Shown here piece after piece: positions 1 through 11,194 of a stretch of DNA of 64,000 bases; within the stretch, counting starts at the first letter, position 1, and each line of letters begins with the position of its first letter. The position numbers were made by a program, and so were the translations under genes. The DNA lies in the NCBI GenBank assembly GCA_026545765.1, contig CM048844.1:58996932-59060931 (forward strand), written 5' to 3'. The notes below the pieces were generated by a model. It did no database searches and had not been told where the DNA came from. It saw only the letters and a program-made list of their open reading frames with translations. This stretch comes from Plantago major. Lineage: Eukaryota; Streptophyta; Magnoliopsida; Lamiales; Plantaginaceae.

Positions 1-90
1 ATACCCCTGACTCTTGGCTTGACTTCTTAAAAGTTTTGACATACTAGACGATGGGGTGGCCAAGATTACAACGATAACTTATCTACTTGG

Positions 91-1258
91 AGTATCTCGT
101 ATTATTTAAAAAAAAACACAAATGGAGTGGGATAAACAATAAATGTAATACTCTACTCGAGAGTCAAAAAACACAATAAAGGATTGGAATAGTTACAAAC
201 AGAGAAGGCAATATGAGATTTAAACAACACACAGGAGGAGTAATAAAATAACGAACGAAGAACTCCACTTGAGAGTTAAACAAAACACAAAAGTAGTGGG
301 ATAAACAACAAATGAACAACTCCACTTGAGAGATAAACAACACACGAAAGGAGTGGGAAAATGAGAAACAAAAAAGTCTATTCAAGATTTAAAAAATACA
401 CGGAAAGGAGTAAGAGTATCACAAAAGAAGAACTCTAACTGAGAGTCAAACAACACACAAAAGGAGTGGGATAAACAACAAACGAACAACTCTGCTTGAG
501 AAATACACAACACATTAACGGAGTGGGATAATGTCAAACGATGAAGTCTATCCAAGATTTAAGCAATACCCTAATGGAGTAAGAGTATCAGAAACGAAGA
601 ACTCTACTTGAGAGTTAAACAACACAGAAAAGGAGTAGGATGAACAACAAATGTAAAACACTACACGAGAGCTAAACAACACAATATAAAGGTGGAATGA
701 TCACAAACAGAGAATTCTGTTTGAGATTTAAACAACAAACAGGAGGAGTAATCAAATAACAAACAAAGAACTCTACTTAAGACTTAATTAAAACACAGAC
801 TTAATTAAAACACAAAAGGAATGGAATAAACAACAAACGAACAACTCTACTCGAGAGATAAAAACAACACACAAAGAGAGGGATGAACAACAAACGAATA
901 ACTCTACATCAGAGTTAAACAACACACAAAAGGAGTGGGATAATGTCAAACGAAGAAGTCTACTCGAGATTTAAACAATACATAGAAGGTGTAAGAGTAT
1001 CACAAACGAAGAACACTACTTGAGAGTTATACAACACACATATGGAGTGCGATAAACAACGAATGTCAAATTTTACTTTAGAGTTAAACAACACAATAAA
1101 GGATTAGGATAATTACAAACGGAGAAGTCAATTTGAGATTTAAACAACAGCCTAGAGGAGTAATAAAATAATGCATGAAGAACTCTACTTGAGAGTTAAA
1201 CAAAACATTGAATAAACAACAAACGAACAACTCTACTTGAGAGATAAAAACAGTCTAG
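91..1258. repeat. 57-bp tandem array upstream of an Athila/Tat-type PPT
   Basis: About 20 degenerate units of 55-58 bp. The phase marker (variants of CTCTACTTGA) falls near 151, 209, 263, 320, 377, 433, 490, 547, 602, 660, 715 and 771, and so on to about 1240. Units end in variants of AGGAGTGGGATAAACAACAA. One variant with AGGAGTAATAAAATAA recurs near 209, 715 and 1126, so there is higher-order structure of about 9 and 7 units. The array stops about 45 bp before the PPT of the element whose LTR starts at 1327. It is therefore probably the 3' untranslated region of that element; tandem repeats at this place are known for Tat/Ogre-type Ty3 elements. Short ORFs in the array are not genes. Confidence 0.85.
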
Positions 1259-1300
1259 AAGTCTAGATCTTTTTTTTAGATTTATTGTTTACTCGACGAC

Positions 1301-1326
1301 GAGCAAAGGTTCGGTTTGGGGAGTTT
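1301..1326 (+). promoter_or_regulatory. Polypurine tract region of Athila/Tat-type element F
   Basis: GAGCAAAGGTTCGGTTTGGG followed by GAGTTT lies directly before TGATGAGG. The same block precedes the LTR starts at 49948 and 52217, which identifies it as the conserved plus-strand priming region of this Ty3 group. Confidence 0.8.
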
Positions 1327-2310
1327 TGATGAGGTGTTTTTAGAACACCTCATCCGGTTCTTTTTACCTTGTTTTTCCTAACTTTTAGTTTAGTTTTCCT
1401 TTATTTATATATATTTTGTATTTTGTTTGTGTTTCTTGTGTTTCCACCTTGATTCCAAGTTTTAGGTACTTTTCACGAAGAAAAGGAGTCAAAACGGTGC
1501 CACGAAGGTTCCCGGATTGCTAAAAGGTTAAGGATGGACAAACAAGATGAGATCGGGCCCGAAGTGAAGCGGGGAGATCGCCCCAAAGCCTGGCACAGCC
1601 ACAGAGGTCTGCGTTTCAGTCGTCGTGGGCGATCGCCTCCCACAACCTGGGGCAACACTTGGCGGCGATCCTCGCTCTACCTAATCGCTTTAGCGTTCCT
1701 TTTGTCGATTCTTTATTTTAAACTCCAGATTTGTAATTCAAATTATCACTTTTTCATTTCACACAATACTTTGGGAGATTTGTAATTCAAATTATCATCC
1801 ATCTTGGTTAACCATTTAGCTGAAAATTTCTTCCTGTAAACAGTGCTATTTCACCATTGTTATCCATTGGAGCTCAGTTATTCAAAGTCATTCGGTAATT
1901 CTGTATCGTTTCTCTTTGTTTACTTCTTGTGTATGTTTATGCCTATGTTTATCATATTTCTTGCCTGTGACAACATGAATATGAGTAGCTAAACAACACC
2001 CATGGGTTGGTGGTGAAATCTTGAGCATGCTAGTATAGGACTTTGGATGAAAATACATTGTTCTTCGTTTGTTGAATTCTTGTGAATCGTTTGATTAGTT
2101 CAATGTCTTAGCAAATAGTTTTCTGATACCCAAAATCCACAAGAGGGATTCGCACCCTCAAGGTTAATTACGATTAAAGCCCATCAAATTCGACTACAAA
2201 CATCGACTAGTGGAATTGATGACTCTACTACGTTGATAAAATGTTTTCACTTTCAAAAGTCGTGTATTCCATTGCATTATTATACTAGCTAGCTCTTGAT
2301 GAAACCACCA
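1327..2310 (+). mobile_element. Athila/Tat-type LTR (element F), 3' end not defined
   Basis: It starts TGATGAGG after the PPT and begins with a short imperfect palindrome (GAGGTGTTTTT / AGAACACCTC). The first ~520 bp match, in reverse orientation, the LTR fragment at 58577-59149, including GC-rich boxes with GCGATCGCC and GGGGCGAT, and the stretch AGATTTGTAATTCAAA. No terminal CA or primer binding site was found before the reverse-strand pol relic begins near 2325, so the LTR is probably truncated there. The small ORFs inside (e.g. 1534-1785) span the GC-rich U3 and are not supported as genes. Confidence 0.7.
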
Positions 2311-2324
2311 CCCCATGTCTCCTT

Positions 2325-3620
2325 TTATTGATAATAAAACTCGTGTTTACTGTTTACTTTCTGTGAGATTTGCGAAAGAAAGATTTGGAGGCTCTTATCT
2401 ACTATTTCACAATGAAAATCCTGCAACATCAACATCCACCTAGTCAATCTGGGTTTGGATTCACTCTTTGCCAGAAGGTGTCTAAGCATAGCGTGATCAC
2501 TATGCACAATAACTTTCTACCCAGTCAAGTATGAACGAAATTTATCAAGAGCAAAAATTACAGTAAGGAATTCCTTCTCAGTGGTCGTGTAATTGACCTG
2601 AGCGCTATCAAGTGTCTTACTGGCACAGTAAATCACACGATATTGCTTATCTATCTTTTGTAAAAATACAGCCCCTACAGCAAAATCAGAAGCATCACAA
2701 ATAATTTCAAAAGGCAAGTTCCAGAAAGGGGGAACTACTATATGTGCTGAAACTAGTCGTTTCTTAAACTCATTGAAGGCTTCAAGGCAAGATTCATCAA
2801 AGATGAAAGGGACATCTTTTCCCAAAAGATTGCTCAAGGACTGTAGTTCTTTCACATAAGTACGGGGTGGGAGTTTTTCAATTATCTCAACTTTAGCCTT
2901 ATCGACCTCAATCCCATGCTTTGATACTACATAGCCAAGAACTATCCCTTCTTCTACCATAAATGGCTCTTTTTCCAGCTAAGTGTAAGACTACACTCTA
3001 TGCACCTCTTTAAGACTAATTCGAGCTTTTCATGAAGTCATCAAAAGAATTACCAAAAATGGAGAAGTCATCCATAAATACCTCAACATAATCCTGGACC
3101 ATGTTAGCAAAAACGGAAAGCATACATCTCTGGAATGTGGTAGGTGCATTCGAGAGCCCAAATGGCATCCTCTTGTAGGCGAATGTACCGAAGGGACAAG
3201 TGAATGTCGTCTTGTCTCTATCCTCCTGAGCTATGTGAATCTGGTAAAAACCTGAAAGACCATCCAGAAAACAGTAGAAATCTCGCATTCAATCTCCTAT
3301 AATATATGCATCTCATCAATAAAAGGGAGAGGGAAGTGGTCTTTCTTAGTGGCAGCATTCAATCTCCTATAATCTATGCACATGCGCCCACCCGGTAGTT
3401 TTCCTCAAAGTAACCGGTTCACCCTTTTCATTTATTTCCACAGTTATCCCAGATTTCATTGGTATTGCATGGATAGGGCTCACCCATTTACTATTAGGTA
3501 CTGGATAAATCATGGCGCTATCTAATAGCTTAATGATTTCTTTTTTGACTACATCCTGAAGAGCTGGGTTAAGACGACGTTGTGGTTGCCTTACAGGTTT
3601 GGTGCCTGAAAGTGCAGACT
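2325..3620 (-). pseudogene. Ty3-gypsy (Athila-like) pol relic: reverse transcriptase and RNase H start
   Basis: Read on the minus strand from 3620 downward, it encodes decayed gypsy polymerase. A piece with ...SKWVSPIHAIPMKSG... and CIDYRRLNA is followed by 3288-3016 with DFYCFLDGLSGF, PFGTFAYKRMPFGLSNAP and the active-site block VEVFMDDFSIFG (YxDD-type FMDD). Then 2960-2517 carries the end of RT and the RNase H start (FEIICDASDFAVGAVFLQ, YTTTEKEFLTVIFALDKFR), and 2507-2325 a further RNase H/connection remnant (DHAMLRHLLAKSESKPRLTRW). Frameshifts and stops separate the pieces. Gag, protease and integrase are absent. It is oriented opposite to element F and has no LTR of its own here. Confidence 0.85.
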
Positions 3621-4434
3621 TTATCTAAGTATTGGAGCAATACTAACTTGGCTTAGTATTGTCACAATACTGGCTGTGTGTTCACTAAACTTTCTATTTA
3701 TGGATTTTGCATTACTTCACTTGAATATAGTTCCACGTTTTTAGTTTAGTCTTAGCAGTTTTTACAGGTTCAGATGTTTTACGGAGAAGAACTCTTGGAG
3801 TTTGAATACAAGAAGACATTGAAGAAGGAAAGGAATAAGAATCCTAATCGAAGAAGGTTTCTACTTATCGAAGATGGATTCTACTTGTATTCCTACAAGG
3901 ATTCTCGATGCATGGAAGACTGAGAAGAACAAGGAGAAGAACATGATGATTCAACCTAATCAAGACTTTCAATCAAGATAGAACTATTGTACTACTTGGA
4001 TTAATATTCATAACTATATATACTAGTCGATAGGTTCTTAGATTCATAACAAGCTTTTACGCGTAAGATAGATATTCTCTAGCAGCTTGTTTTGCATCTC
4101 TTTTACTAAGCTTTTAGTTAGTCATCTCTCCCTTTGTTTGTGAGAGATCTAGCGTTGAATTGGTGGCCCGGTTCAAAGTGCTTAGTGTTTGATATTCTAG
4201 ATCGTAGGAATATTGTCTAGATATCTTTTTGTAAATCCGTTATTCTTTATAGTGGATATTTCGCCTATGGCTCGGCAGGTTATTTACAATCTGGTAGAAA
4301 TTATTTGTGTCTTGTGTTCTTTACATTCCACTTTTTAGACTCTAAAATACTTTCAGATATTGGTTTTGAGTATTGCTACAATACGTGTTTACAATATATG
4401 TGTTTGGTATTAAGTCCTGATCCATCTAATTTCA
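3605..4434 (+). mobile_element. Probable 5' LTR of a Ty1-copia element (element H)
   Basis: The 3' edge is well supported: the LTR ends ...TTTCA, two bases before a tRNA-iMet-type primer binding site and about 55 bp before a copia gag start. The 5' edge is inferred from a TG (TGAAAGTGCAGACTTT) just after the reverse-strand gypsy relic stops. Repeated AGTATTG/CAATACT words occur near both ends. No second copy or TSD was found, so the left boundary is uncertain. Confidence 0.5.
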
Positions 4435-4436
4435 AT

Positions 4437-4449
4437 TGGTATCAAAGCC
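4437..4449 (+). promoter_or_regulatory. Copia primer binding site
   Basis: TGGTATCAAAGCC closely matches the plant copia PBS TGGTATCAGAGC, complementary to the 3' end of initiator tRNA-Met. It lies 2 bp after the LTR end. Confidence 0.75.
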
Positions 4450-4490
4450 AGACATCTAATCAATAGGTGTTTGGATTTGGAACCATTAGG

Positions 4491-5310
4491 ATGGATTCAG
4501 TTAATCCAAATATTAACAGGTTGCCCACTCTGGATGGATCCAATTATCAACTTTGGTCAATTCGCATCCGCTCACATCTCAAGGCCATTGACACCAGGGT
4601 ATGGAAGTCTGTACTTAAAGGATATACGGTACCTATGCTACCTCATGATAAAGACAAAGACTGTGTGCCCAAAACCATAAGAAGACTACACTCCAACAGT
4701 GGTAATTGATACTAATAATAACAAAAAAGCATTAAATGTTATTTTTAGTTATGTTGATGTTCATATGTTTAAGCTTATTCAATCATGATCGACTGCTAAA
4801 CAAGCCTAGGAGATTCTCCAAAGGCATTGTGAAGGAGATTTAAGTGTGAAAGAAACTAAGCTTCAGATGGTTCTTAGCGAATTTGAAAATCTTAGAATGG
4901 AGGATGATGAATCAATCTCTAATTACTTTGAAAAACTGTTGGATATTTCCAATGAAAGCTTTCTGTTAGGTAATCCTTTTTCAAACAAAACCTTGGTTTA
5001 TAAAGCTGTTAGAACTCTGTCAAAACGATTTGAAACTAAGAAAATTGCCATTGAAATATCTCTCAATTTGATAACTATGAATTTACAAACCTTATGAATA
5101 TTTTAAAAAATTATGAGTTAAATATCGAAATTCCTCCTACTAACTCTAAGGAAAAAGGTCTTGTTGAGGGTAAAGTCCCCCAAACACATAATAAGTTCTT
5201 CCTAAATCGCCTAAGTCCAAATCACTGTAGAGCGACAAAGTAAAGGTCCAAAAGCTAAGGTCCAAAAGCACTCCAAAGAAGTAGAGGGTAAGAACCAGCA
5301 CAAGTAACTT
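4491..5310 (+). pseudogene. Ty1-copia Gag remnant (element H)
   Basis: It begins MDSVNPNINRLPTLDGSNYQ followed by LWSIRIRSHLKAI, the typical N-terminus of plant copia Gag (small gag-like domain followed by UBN2). After frameshifts near 4680-4790 the Gag core continues at 4846-5097 (KLQMVLSEFENLRMEDDESI, YFEKLLDISNES, VRTLSKRFETKK). The tail to about 5310 has several stops. No zinc knuckle, protease, integrase or RT follows: the sequence meets a G tract and a different LTR start. This is a deleted, non-functional element. Confidence 0.75.
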
Positions 5311-5314
5311 TGGC

Positions 5315-5866
5315 GGGGGGGGGGGGGGGTGTTAGAACCGTAGATCCGGTTTGGTAAATATCAAACCGGGTAAAGACATTACTTGAGAGAGACTGAAGAT
5401 CTGCTCTGTCATAATGATGACTTACCGTTTACATGGAAGTGTGTGCCATATATTTAGGATTCTCCCAAAAAGGAAGGGCTTCACTAGATCGTGCCAAGTG
5501 TAAGGCTCAGATCACGCCAACAGGGCTCTGGTAGGCCCATGACCCATTAAGTAGACTTAACCCATTTCCCATATGGGCTTTCAAAGGTAGTTAACTCTTT
5601 TCTCGAGAGATTAGAGGCTTCTGATGTCCATTTCGGACATTCGTCCGAAAGGGTAGGTCCGGAGCTATGGTCCGAGCGGTACTCACTTGAAAGTAAGATA
5701 ACTTAAACAACCTCCTAAAGTACTTTGGTTAGGACCTTGCTAGCCTCGGACCCTGCCTTCTCTCTTGGTGCTAGTTCACTTGGTTCCTTATGAGGTCCGA
5801 GTCATACGTCCGAATCAACGTCTCTGGGTTGGACCATCATGGTGCTCGGACCATTGTCTGGATCAG
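5315..5866 (+). mobile_element. G-tract PPT and start of an unclassified LTR
   Basis: A run of 15 G (5315-5329) is followed at once by TGTTAGAACCGTAGATCCGG, the expected layout of a PPT and a copia-type LTR start. The ~535 bp after it repeat TCCGA/TCGGAC words and have no ORF. The segment stops where homology to the Sirevirus extra ORF begins (about 5867). It differs from the LTR proposed for element H, so it may belong to another family. Confidence 0.45.
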
Positions 5867-8158
5867 ACCTCCTTCTGACCATCACAAGGATGAGGATGAT
5901 AAGAAGGATGATGAGGATGCCCCTGCACCAGGGACATGAGGGATTGCAAAAGGAAACAATGCCTCAGTTGCTGAAAAGCACACTGAGAGGACATCACAAA
6001 AATCCCCTCCTCCATCTCCTCAAAAATCAACCCATCCATCTCCCCAACAAAAAGACTACTGAACAAATAGTTGAGCACTCTGAGGACAACACTCAGAAAA
6101 TATTGAATGCACAAGCCAGAGTTGCTCAACTCAAACAGTTGTTGGAGGAAGAGCAATAGCTAAATCTTCAACTGGAAGAGAAGATAGCTGAATCCAAAGA
6201 AAAGCTCCAAAAGATTGAAGATCAAACCATCAAGGAAATGGAAGCTTATGCTGAAATGAAAGAACTCCAGCTTGCTGTTTAGGCAATTGCTGAGGAATTA
6301 GATACTGAGCAAGTATCTAAAGACAAGCATGATGCTAAGGCTGCATCACCAAAAGATGTACCATCCTCCTCACTAAAAGGAAAGAAGCCCATCTCTGAGA
6401 TGGTTGCTGGACTAGAAAACATTGATGAAAATGTCCAACAGGATGAAGATCACTCGGCTGATGAGTCAGATGATGAAGAAGAGAAGAAATTGGCAAAACA
6501 CCGAAATGAGCATTTGGTGGTGTCTCATTTGAAAAGGAAGCTAATTTCTCCTGAAATTTTCAACAGGCTGCCAAATGTCAACTCCAATGAATACTTGACA
6601 GATATCAAGTCCTGGCTAAAATGAACAAGGAGTTGTCTTCTCAGAATGAAGCCGCCATTGCATCAGTCCCTGCAGAGATTAAGAAATTCACTGAGCTCAT
6701 CACTCAAAGAACAACCAGTCTGGTCATTGCTCAGAAAGACCTTGGCATGGTTAGCGATGATGACCAAAACTTGGCTGCAAAAGCCTTTGAACAGGCTAGT
6801 TATGCTGCTGGAAAAGCATATGCTATTCAAGGTCCATTGGCAAAGCTCACTGATAAGGACAATGGTCTTATCAAACAAAATCAGGAGCTCAAGGCTAATC
6901 TGGAAATGTTGGTTGCTGCTGACAACTATCTGCACGGCAACTTTGACTCCCTTTCAAAATCTTTTGTGATTCTTAGTCAGTCAACAATGACTAAGGGGGG
7001 AGGATTTCAAGGTGCTCAGAGAGGAAGAGGGAGAGGAAACAAAAGAAAAACTGAACAACCACCTCTCAAAATAAATGAGCCCTCCTCCAGTCATACTACT
7101 CTACAGATAGTGGCCACTACTCAACAACTTCCTGAAAAAGGAATGACAACAAGGGCCAGGGCATAGAAACCTCCAAGAGGTACGAAGGCTCCAAGGAGAA
7201 GACAAGTGAAAGGGGTTGATGAGTCTTCTGAAGAAGAAGAAGAAGAAGGACAAATCAAATCCTAGGGCAATGAAGAAGGCTGCAAATCACCCTAAAGAGA
7301 AATCTGGAGGATGATGATGAAGATGAGGATAAAGATGAAGCTCCTCTTCACAGAAAGAGAAAAAGGGTTGATAGCCTAACTGAGCCCTTAGCTGCAAAGC
7401 CAATGGCAGCTAAAACACCCTCTGGAAATACCAAGTCAATCCAGGGTGATTCTGCAAATAATGCCCCAAGAGAGAATTCAAGATAAAGGTGGAACAGGCT
7501 GAGAGCTGAACAAAGAAAACTTCAACTACCACTCAGGCCTGAAGAAGCCAAGATTGAGTATGTGAAAACCAACAATGACTCCTCTGTCTACAAGTGTATT
7601 AATCAAAAGAATGGCTACTGGATTCTGGAACTCAAGCACTTACTGGTAAATGAAAAATTTCCAGAACCAATCCATAAACAACTCATGGCATGGATAAAAG
7701 ACAAGCCAGTCTTGATTAACACCAACCACATCAAAGCCTGGTTGGATTTTGAAGTAATCAAGAGAATAGAAGCCATGAAGAAGGACCTCTCTGATGATTG
7801 TCCTTATGGAAAGCCAGATTATGTGCACAGAATTCCCAACATCACTGGAACAGGCACAAGAGCAAGACTTGCAGTGGAACCCTATGAGTCTTTTTACATA
7901 ACTCAAGAGCAATACAAGGGTGACATATGATATCTGAGGATCATATATGAATACTTCAACCTATCAGATATCAAAATTGAGCATGCCTGGAAATGGGAAA
8001 AATATGTGTGGGTCAAACACTTTGCCAAGAAGAATCCCACCAAAACCTACAAGGAAGTATGTGGATTTGCCAGAAACACTGAGATGATAGTCAGGACCTT
8101 GCTCTATAACTACTCAGATGATATCAAAAGGTTTGGGGATAGGGAATTTGCTAATTGA
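5867..8158 (+). pseudogene. Sirevirus-like extra ORF, 3' half (copy B)
   Basis: Collinear with 40254-42576 of copy A. It encodes an acidic low-complexity stretch, coiled-coil segments (around 6100-6300 and 6630-6970, e.g. KTEQ-rich tail), a basic GRGRGNKRK patch, acidic EEEEEG clusters and, from 7562, the conserved C-terminal domain (SVYKCINQKNGYWILELKHL; PYESFYITQEQYKG; LRIIYEYF). The stop is TGA at 8156-8158. Several internal stops are TAG where copy A has CAG (6157, 6281, 7165 and 7267 regions), plus one TAA for CAA near 7485. The left end is truncated at 5867. Copy B keeps a ~53-bp coding segment near 6210-6265 that copy A has lost. Confidence 0.85.
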
Positions 8159-8534
8159 TCCATAGAACTGCTGATTGAAGACTTGAAGACTAGTTTATTA
8201 GGATGTCTACTTGGAGCTTGGTTACTCCTGTTGTCCTAGTTTACTATGTAATTTTTTATCTTGCTGACTGTACTGAAATGTATTTTATTTATTCAGTTAT
8301 CTATGAACTTTCCATGTAACATATCTGATGAACCTACTCTCAGATTTCAATCTATAAAAAGATAACTTGTCAGCAAAGATCACACCTTGTGATTTGGTTG
8401 ATGTTTACTTTCTGCACTTAATTAGATGAAATGAAAAGATCATAAGAAATGATTAAGTGTTGGATTGTTCCCTCTTCCAAGTTGTAATAGGTTTTAAAGA
8501 TAGTCATCGTTGACTGATCAAAAAGGGGTAAATT
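8159..8534 (+). other. 3' untranslated region and PPT of Sirevirus copy B
   Basis: Non-coding sequence between the extra ORF and the 3' LTR. It contains TCAGTCAACG-like and TGACTGATCA words conserved in copies A, D and E, and ends with the PPT AAAAGGGGTAAATT (8521-8534) next to the LTR. No gene is seen. Confidence 0.75.
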
Positions 8535-10107
8535 TGTTAGGAATATCTGTTTAGATTTTGATCAGCAAACTAATGACTTATCTTAGTTCAGAAAGGTGGT
8601 TAGTACTCTTGGTTCACTTGAACACTATAAAAGAGGAAAATCACTAAGTATGTTAGTCTAGCAAAACTTGTATAGGATGTTAGGTCTCTGAATGTAACTT
8701 TTATATCTTTGAAGAAGACTAAGAAGAAGGCATCCGGCAGGAGAGTTCAACAAATTTTGAAGATTTGAAGACTGCACAAGATTGCTAAAGAGGAAGGAAA
8801 TTGGTCTCATCAGATACCTATGTCCAGATATCTTAAAGAAACAAGTGTTTTTCAATAAACAAGTTTCGCAAAAGATATCTAAGAAACCTACACTCAGATA
8901 CCCTGGATAAAACTATGTTTCTGGGAAACAATGTTTCAACAGGTATCTAGAGATGTGAAGGTCTCTAGAAACGGGCATGCAATGCTTCAGAAAGCGTGCA
9001 TAGTTCCGTTGGCACTACAGGACAAAAATAGTACAATGCAATAAATGCGCAGACAGAGACATCTGAACAAAAGAGGAAATCTCTGAAAAGAGACAACGTC
9101 TTCTGCAGTACTATTTTCAGATATCAATAGTTTGAATTTGAATTGAGCCTAACGGATACTATTCAAACGGCTTCAAATTAAACTATAAATATCACCACTT
9201 AGAATGCTTGAAATACACCTTGAACTTACACACAGAACGAACTTATTCATTCAAGCATACAAGCCTTCAACCTACTTACTCTATAGCTTACAGTTGCGAC
9301 TAAGCTCTTGAATTCTAAGTAGCACGAAAGTTCTAAGTGTCCTTATCCTTAATAAGCATTCCTATCTGTGAAGGAGTTGAATCAAGATCATGTATCTGAG
9401 TTTCATTCTCCAGAACATTTAACATAGACTTGGGTCAGTAAAGAACATATCACCACACATTGTGAAGTGTGTTAAGTTTTTCTTGTTCTATAGATTATTC
9501 CTAAATAACTGAAAAGTTAGTAAGACTACTCACCTGACAAACCATCATAACCAACACCTTAAACGGCGTGGAGTACAGGAAGTACTTAGTTTGGGAAACT
9601 AAGGAATAACTCCAAGGTTACTGAGCATAGAATGTACTTAGTTTGGGAAACTAAGGAACAGCTCAAAGGTTTCTAAGTATAGGAAGTACTTGGCTGGGAG
9701 CCGGGGAATAACTCAGGGGGAACACTTGGTTGGGAACCTATTGTATTTAGGAATCGAGAGAAGATATTTGTAAAGTGAACTCAATTATCTGTCTTAGTGG
9801 ATTCCAGGTCTGAGAAAGGCCGAAGTGGATTAGTTGAAGGATTACGCCACCTTCAGATACCACTACAAAAGACGTGTTATTTACTTTCAGCAATTTACTT
9901 ATCGTTCTCTTTATCCTGCTAAGTATTTAAACACATTATATCTTGCTGAGCTCGTGCAATTATCACATAAAAGTCTTCCGCTCTCTGAAATTAAGTATCA
10001 GATATCTTCACAGATATCTGAGAAATTGTGTTTATCGACAAAAGTTGTAAACGACTATTCACCCCCCCCCCCCCGAGTCTTTTCCTTTGCCGTTATCTGG
10101 ACCAACA
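8535..10107 (+). mobile_element. 3' LTR of Sirevirus-like copy B
   Basis: 1573 bp, TGTTAGGAATATCTG...TGGACCAACA. It is closely similar to the LTRs of copy A. A TATA box (ACTATAAATATCACC, about 9182) follows a CCTAACGGATACTATTC block. A C13 run (10062-10074) lies about 35 bp before the end. The palindromic word CAGATATCTG and shorter forms recur. The 5 bp after the LTR are TTATT; the matching left TSD lies outside the preserved sequence. ORF 9834-10115 lies in U5 and is not a gene. Confidence 0.88.
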
Positions 10108-11141
10108 TTATTTAGTTGTAGTTTATTGTTAATTAATTACCTTGGTATTAATATCAATTCTTTTTATAATTGTCGGGGATGATTGATGGATTTGGAGTGA
10201 AGTATTCAAACGTAGACCTCTTGGCTAAGGACGGTTGTGTTTTACACAATGGTACGGACCAGTAGCGAATTTAAGGTTTCGAAGGTAGGGGGATTTCTTT
10301 GACACTTTTGCTCTTATTTTCGTATTATCGTATATATGTAGTTTTAATGTTTGATAAACAACTTATGGTTATTATATCAAGATATGGGACTTGGTATCAT
10401 AGTCTATTCGAAAAGGATCAAGTATGTGAATACCCAAAATGTATTTTATGATGTGTGCGATGTGTGAAACGATTTTGTACAAGTGCATGGATAAATATTA
10501 TGTTTCAGCTCTCAGTTGTGACTAAGAAATGTTATGTGCCCTTCGGGGAATTTGTCTGGCTGGAGACTCCCTTATGTTATATTACCCCTTTGATAGGGGA
10601 TTATGTTTATGTTATGTGAGCCGACCTCTGTGCCACCGGACTTATACTAGTGGCCATAGGATCATGTCTGATTGAGCCGATATGTTACGTTAGTTATGCC
10701 ATGCAACTTTTGTATATGTTTGATCGTATTGTGTGTATATATATGTATCTTTGAAACTCTGTTTGATCCGGTAGAAGTGTCAATGAGGCTCACCCTTATA
10801 TCCACCCTTTCAGATGTTTAGTAAGTGACATTGGATGAGGATACTTTGGAGTTGTAGCACGTTACTAGTGCTGGATTTAAGTGAAGACTATGGAGTAATT
10901 GTGGCGTACTCTGTGAAAGTTGTATTGTATAAGATTTACTTGTAGAGTTGTAGTATTGCAATTGTTGTTATGTATTGAGGACTTGTAATTACTGTTGTAT
11001 ATGGGATTTTAGACGCTCTGTTGTATACCACTCCGAGATAATTGATGTATATTAAGGTTAAAGTAGACTTCGTCTTGGCGTGAGCCCCTCTCACGATAGA
11101 TGGCCGGTCGCGCCAAAGTGAATTGGTTTTGGGGTGTGACA
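10108..11141 (+). mobile_element. 3' end of a chromovirus-like (Del/Tekay type) LTR element
   Basis: The last ~130 bp (CTCTGTTGTATACC ... GGCCGGTCGCGCCAAAG ... TTTTGGGGTGTGACA) match the end of the solo LTR at 27960-28436 in the other orientation. Upstream, 10170-10930 has no ORF and resembles chromovirus 3' untranslated sequence (e.g. GTGCCCTTCGGGG, GAGCCGACCTCTGTGCC). The start of the LTR was not resolved. The element ends exactly against CAAGT of the outer Athila LTR, so it is inserted in that LTR. Its body, with copy B inside it, would then extend left of the window. Family assignment is by resemblance. Confidence 0.6.
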
Positions 11142-11194
11142 CAAGTAGTGGGCCATTACTCCAAGGAGGTTGATAAAAGGGAGTGAAAATAGGA
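11142..11194 (+). mobile_element. Outer Athila 5' LTR, left fragment
   Basis: CAAGTAGTGGGCCATTACTC through GGGAGTGAAAATAGGA matches 52427-52490 of the 3' LTR, with one short internal deletion. It is cut on the left by the chromovirus-like element and on the right by the AT-rich block. Confidence 0.85.

Noticed and set aside
164-385. Minus-strand ORF of 73 codons
   Set aside because: It lies wholly in the 57-bp tandem array and its protein is itself a repeat.
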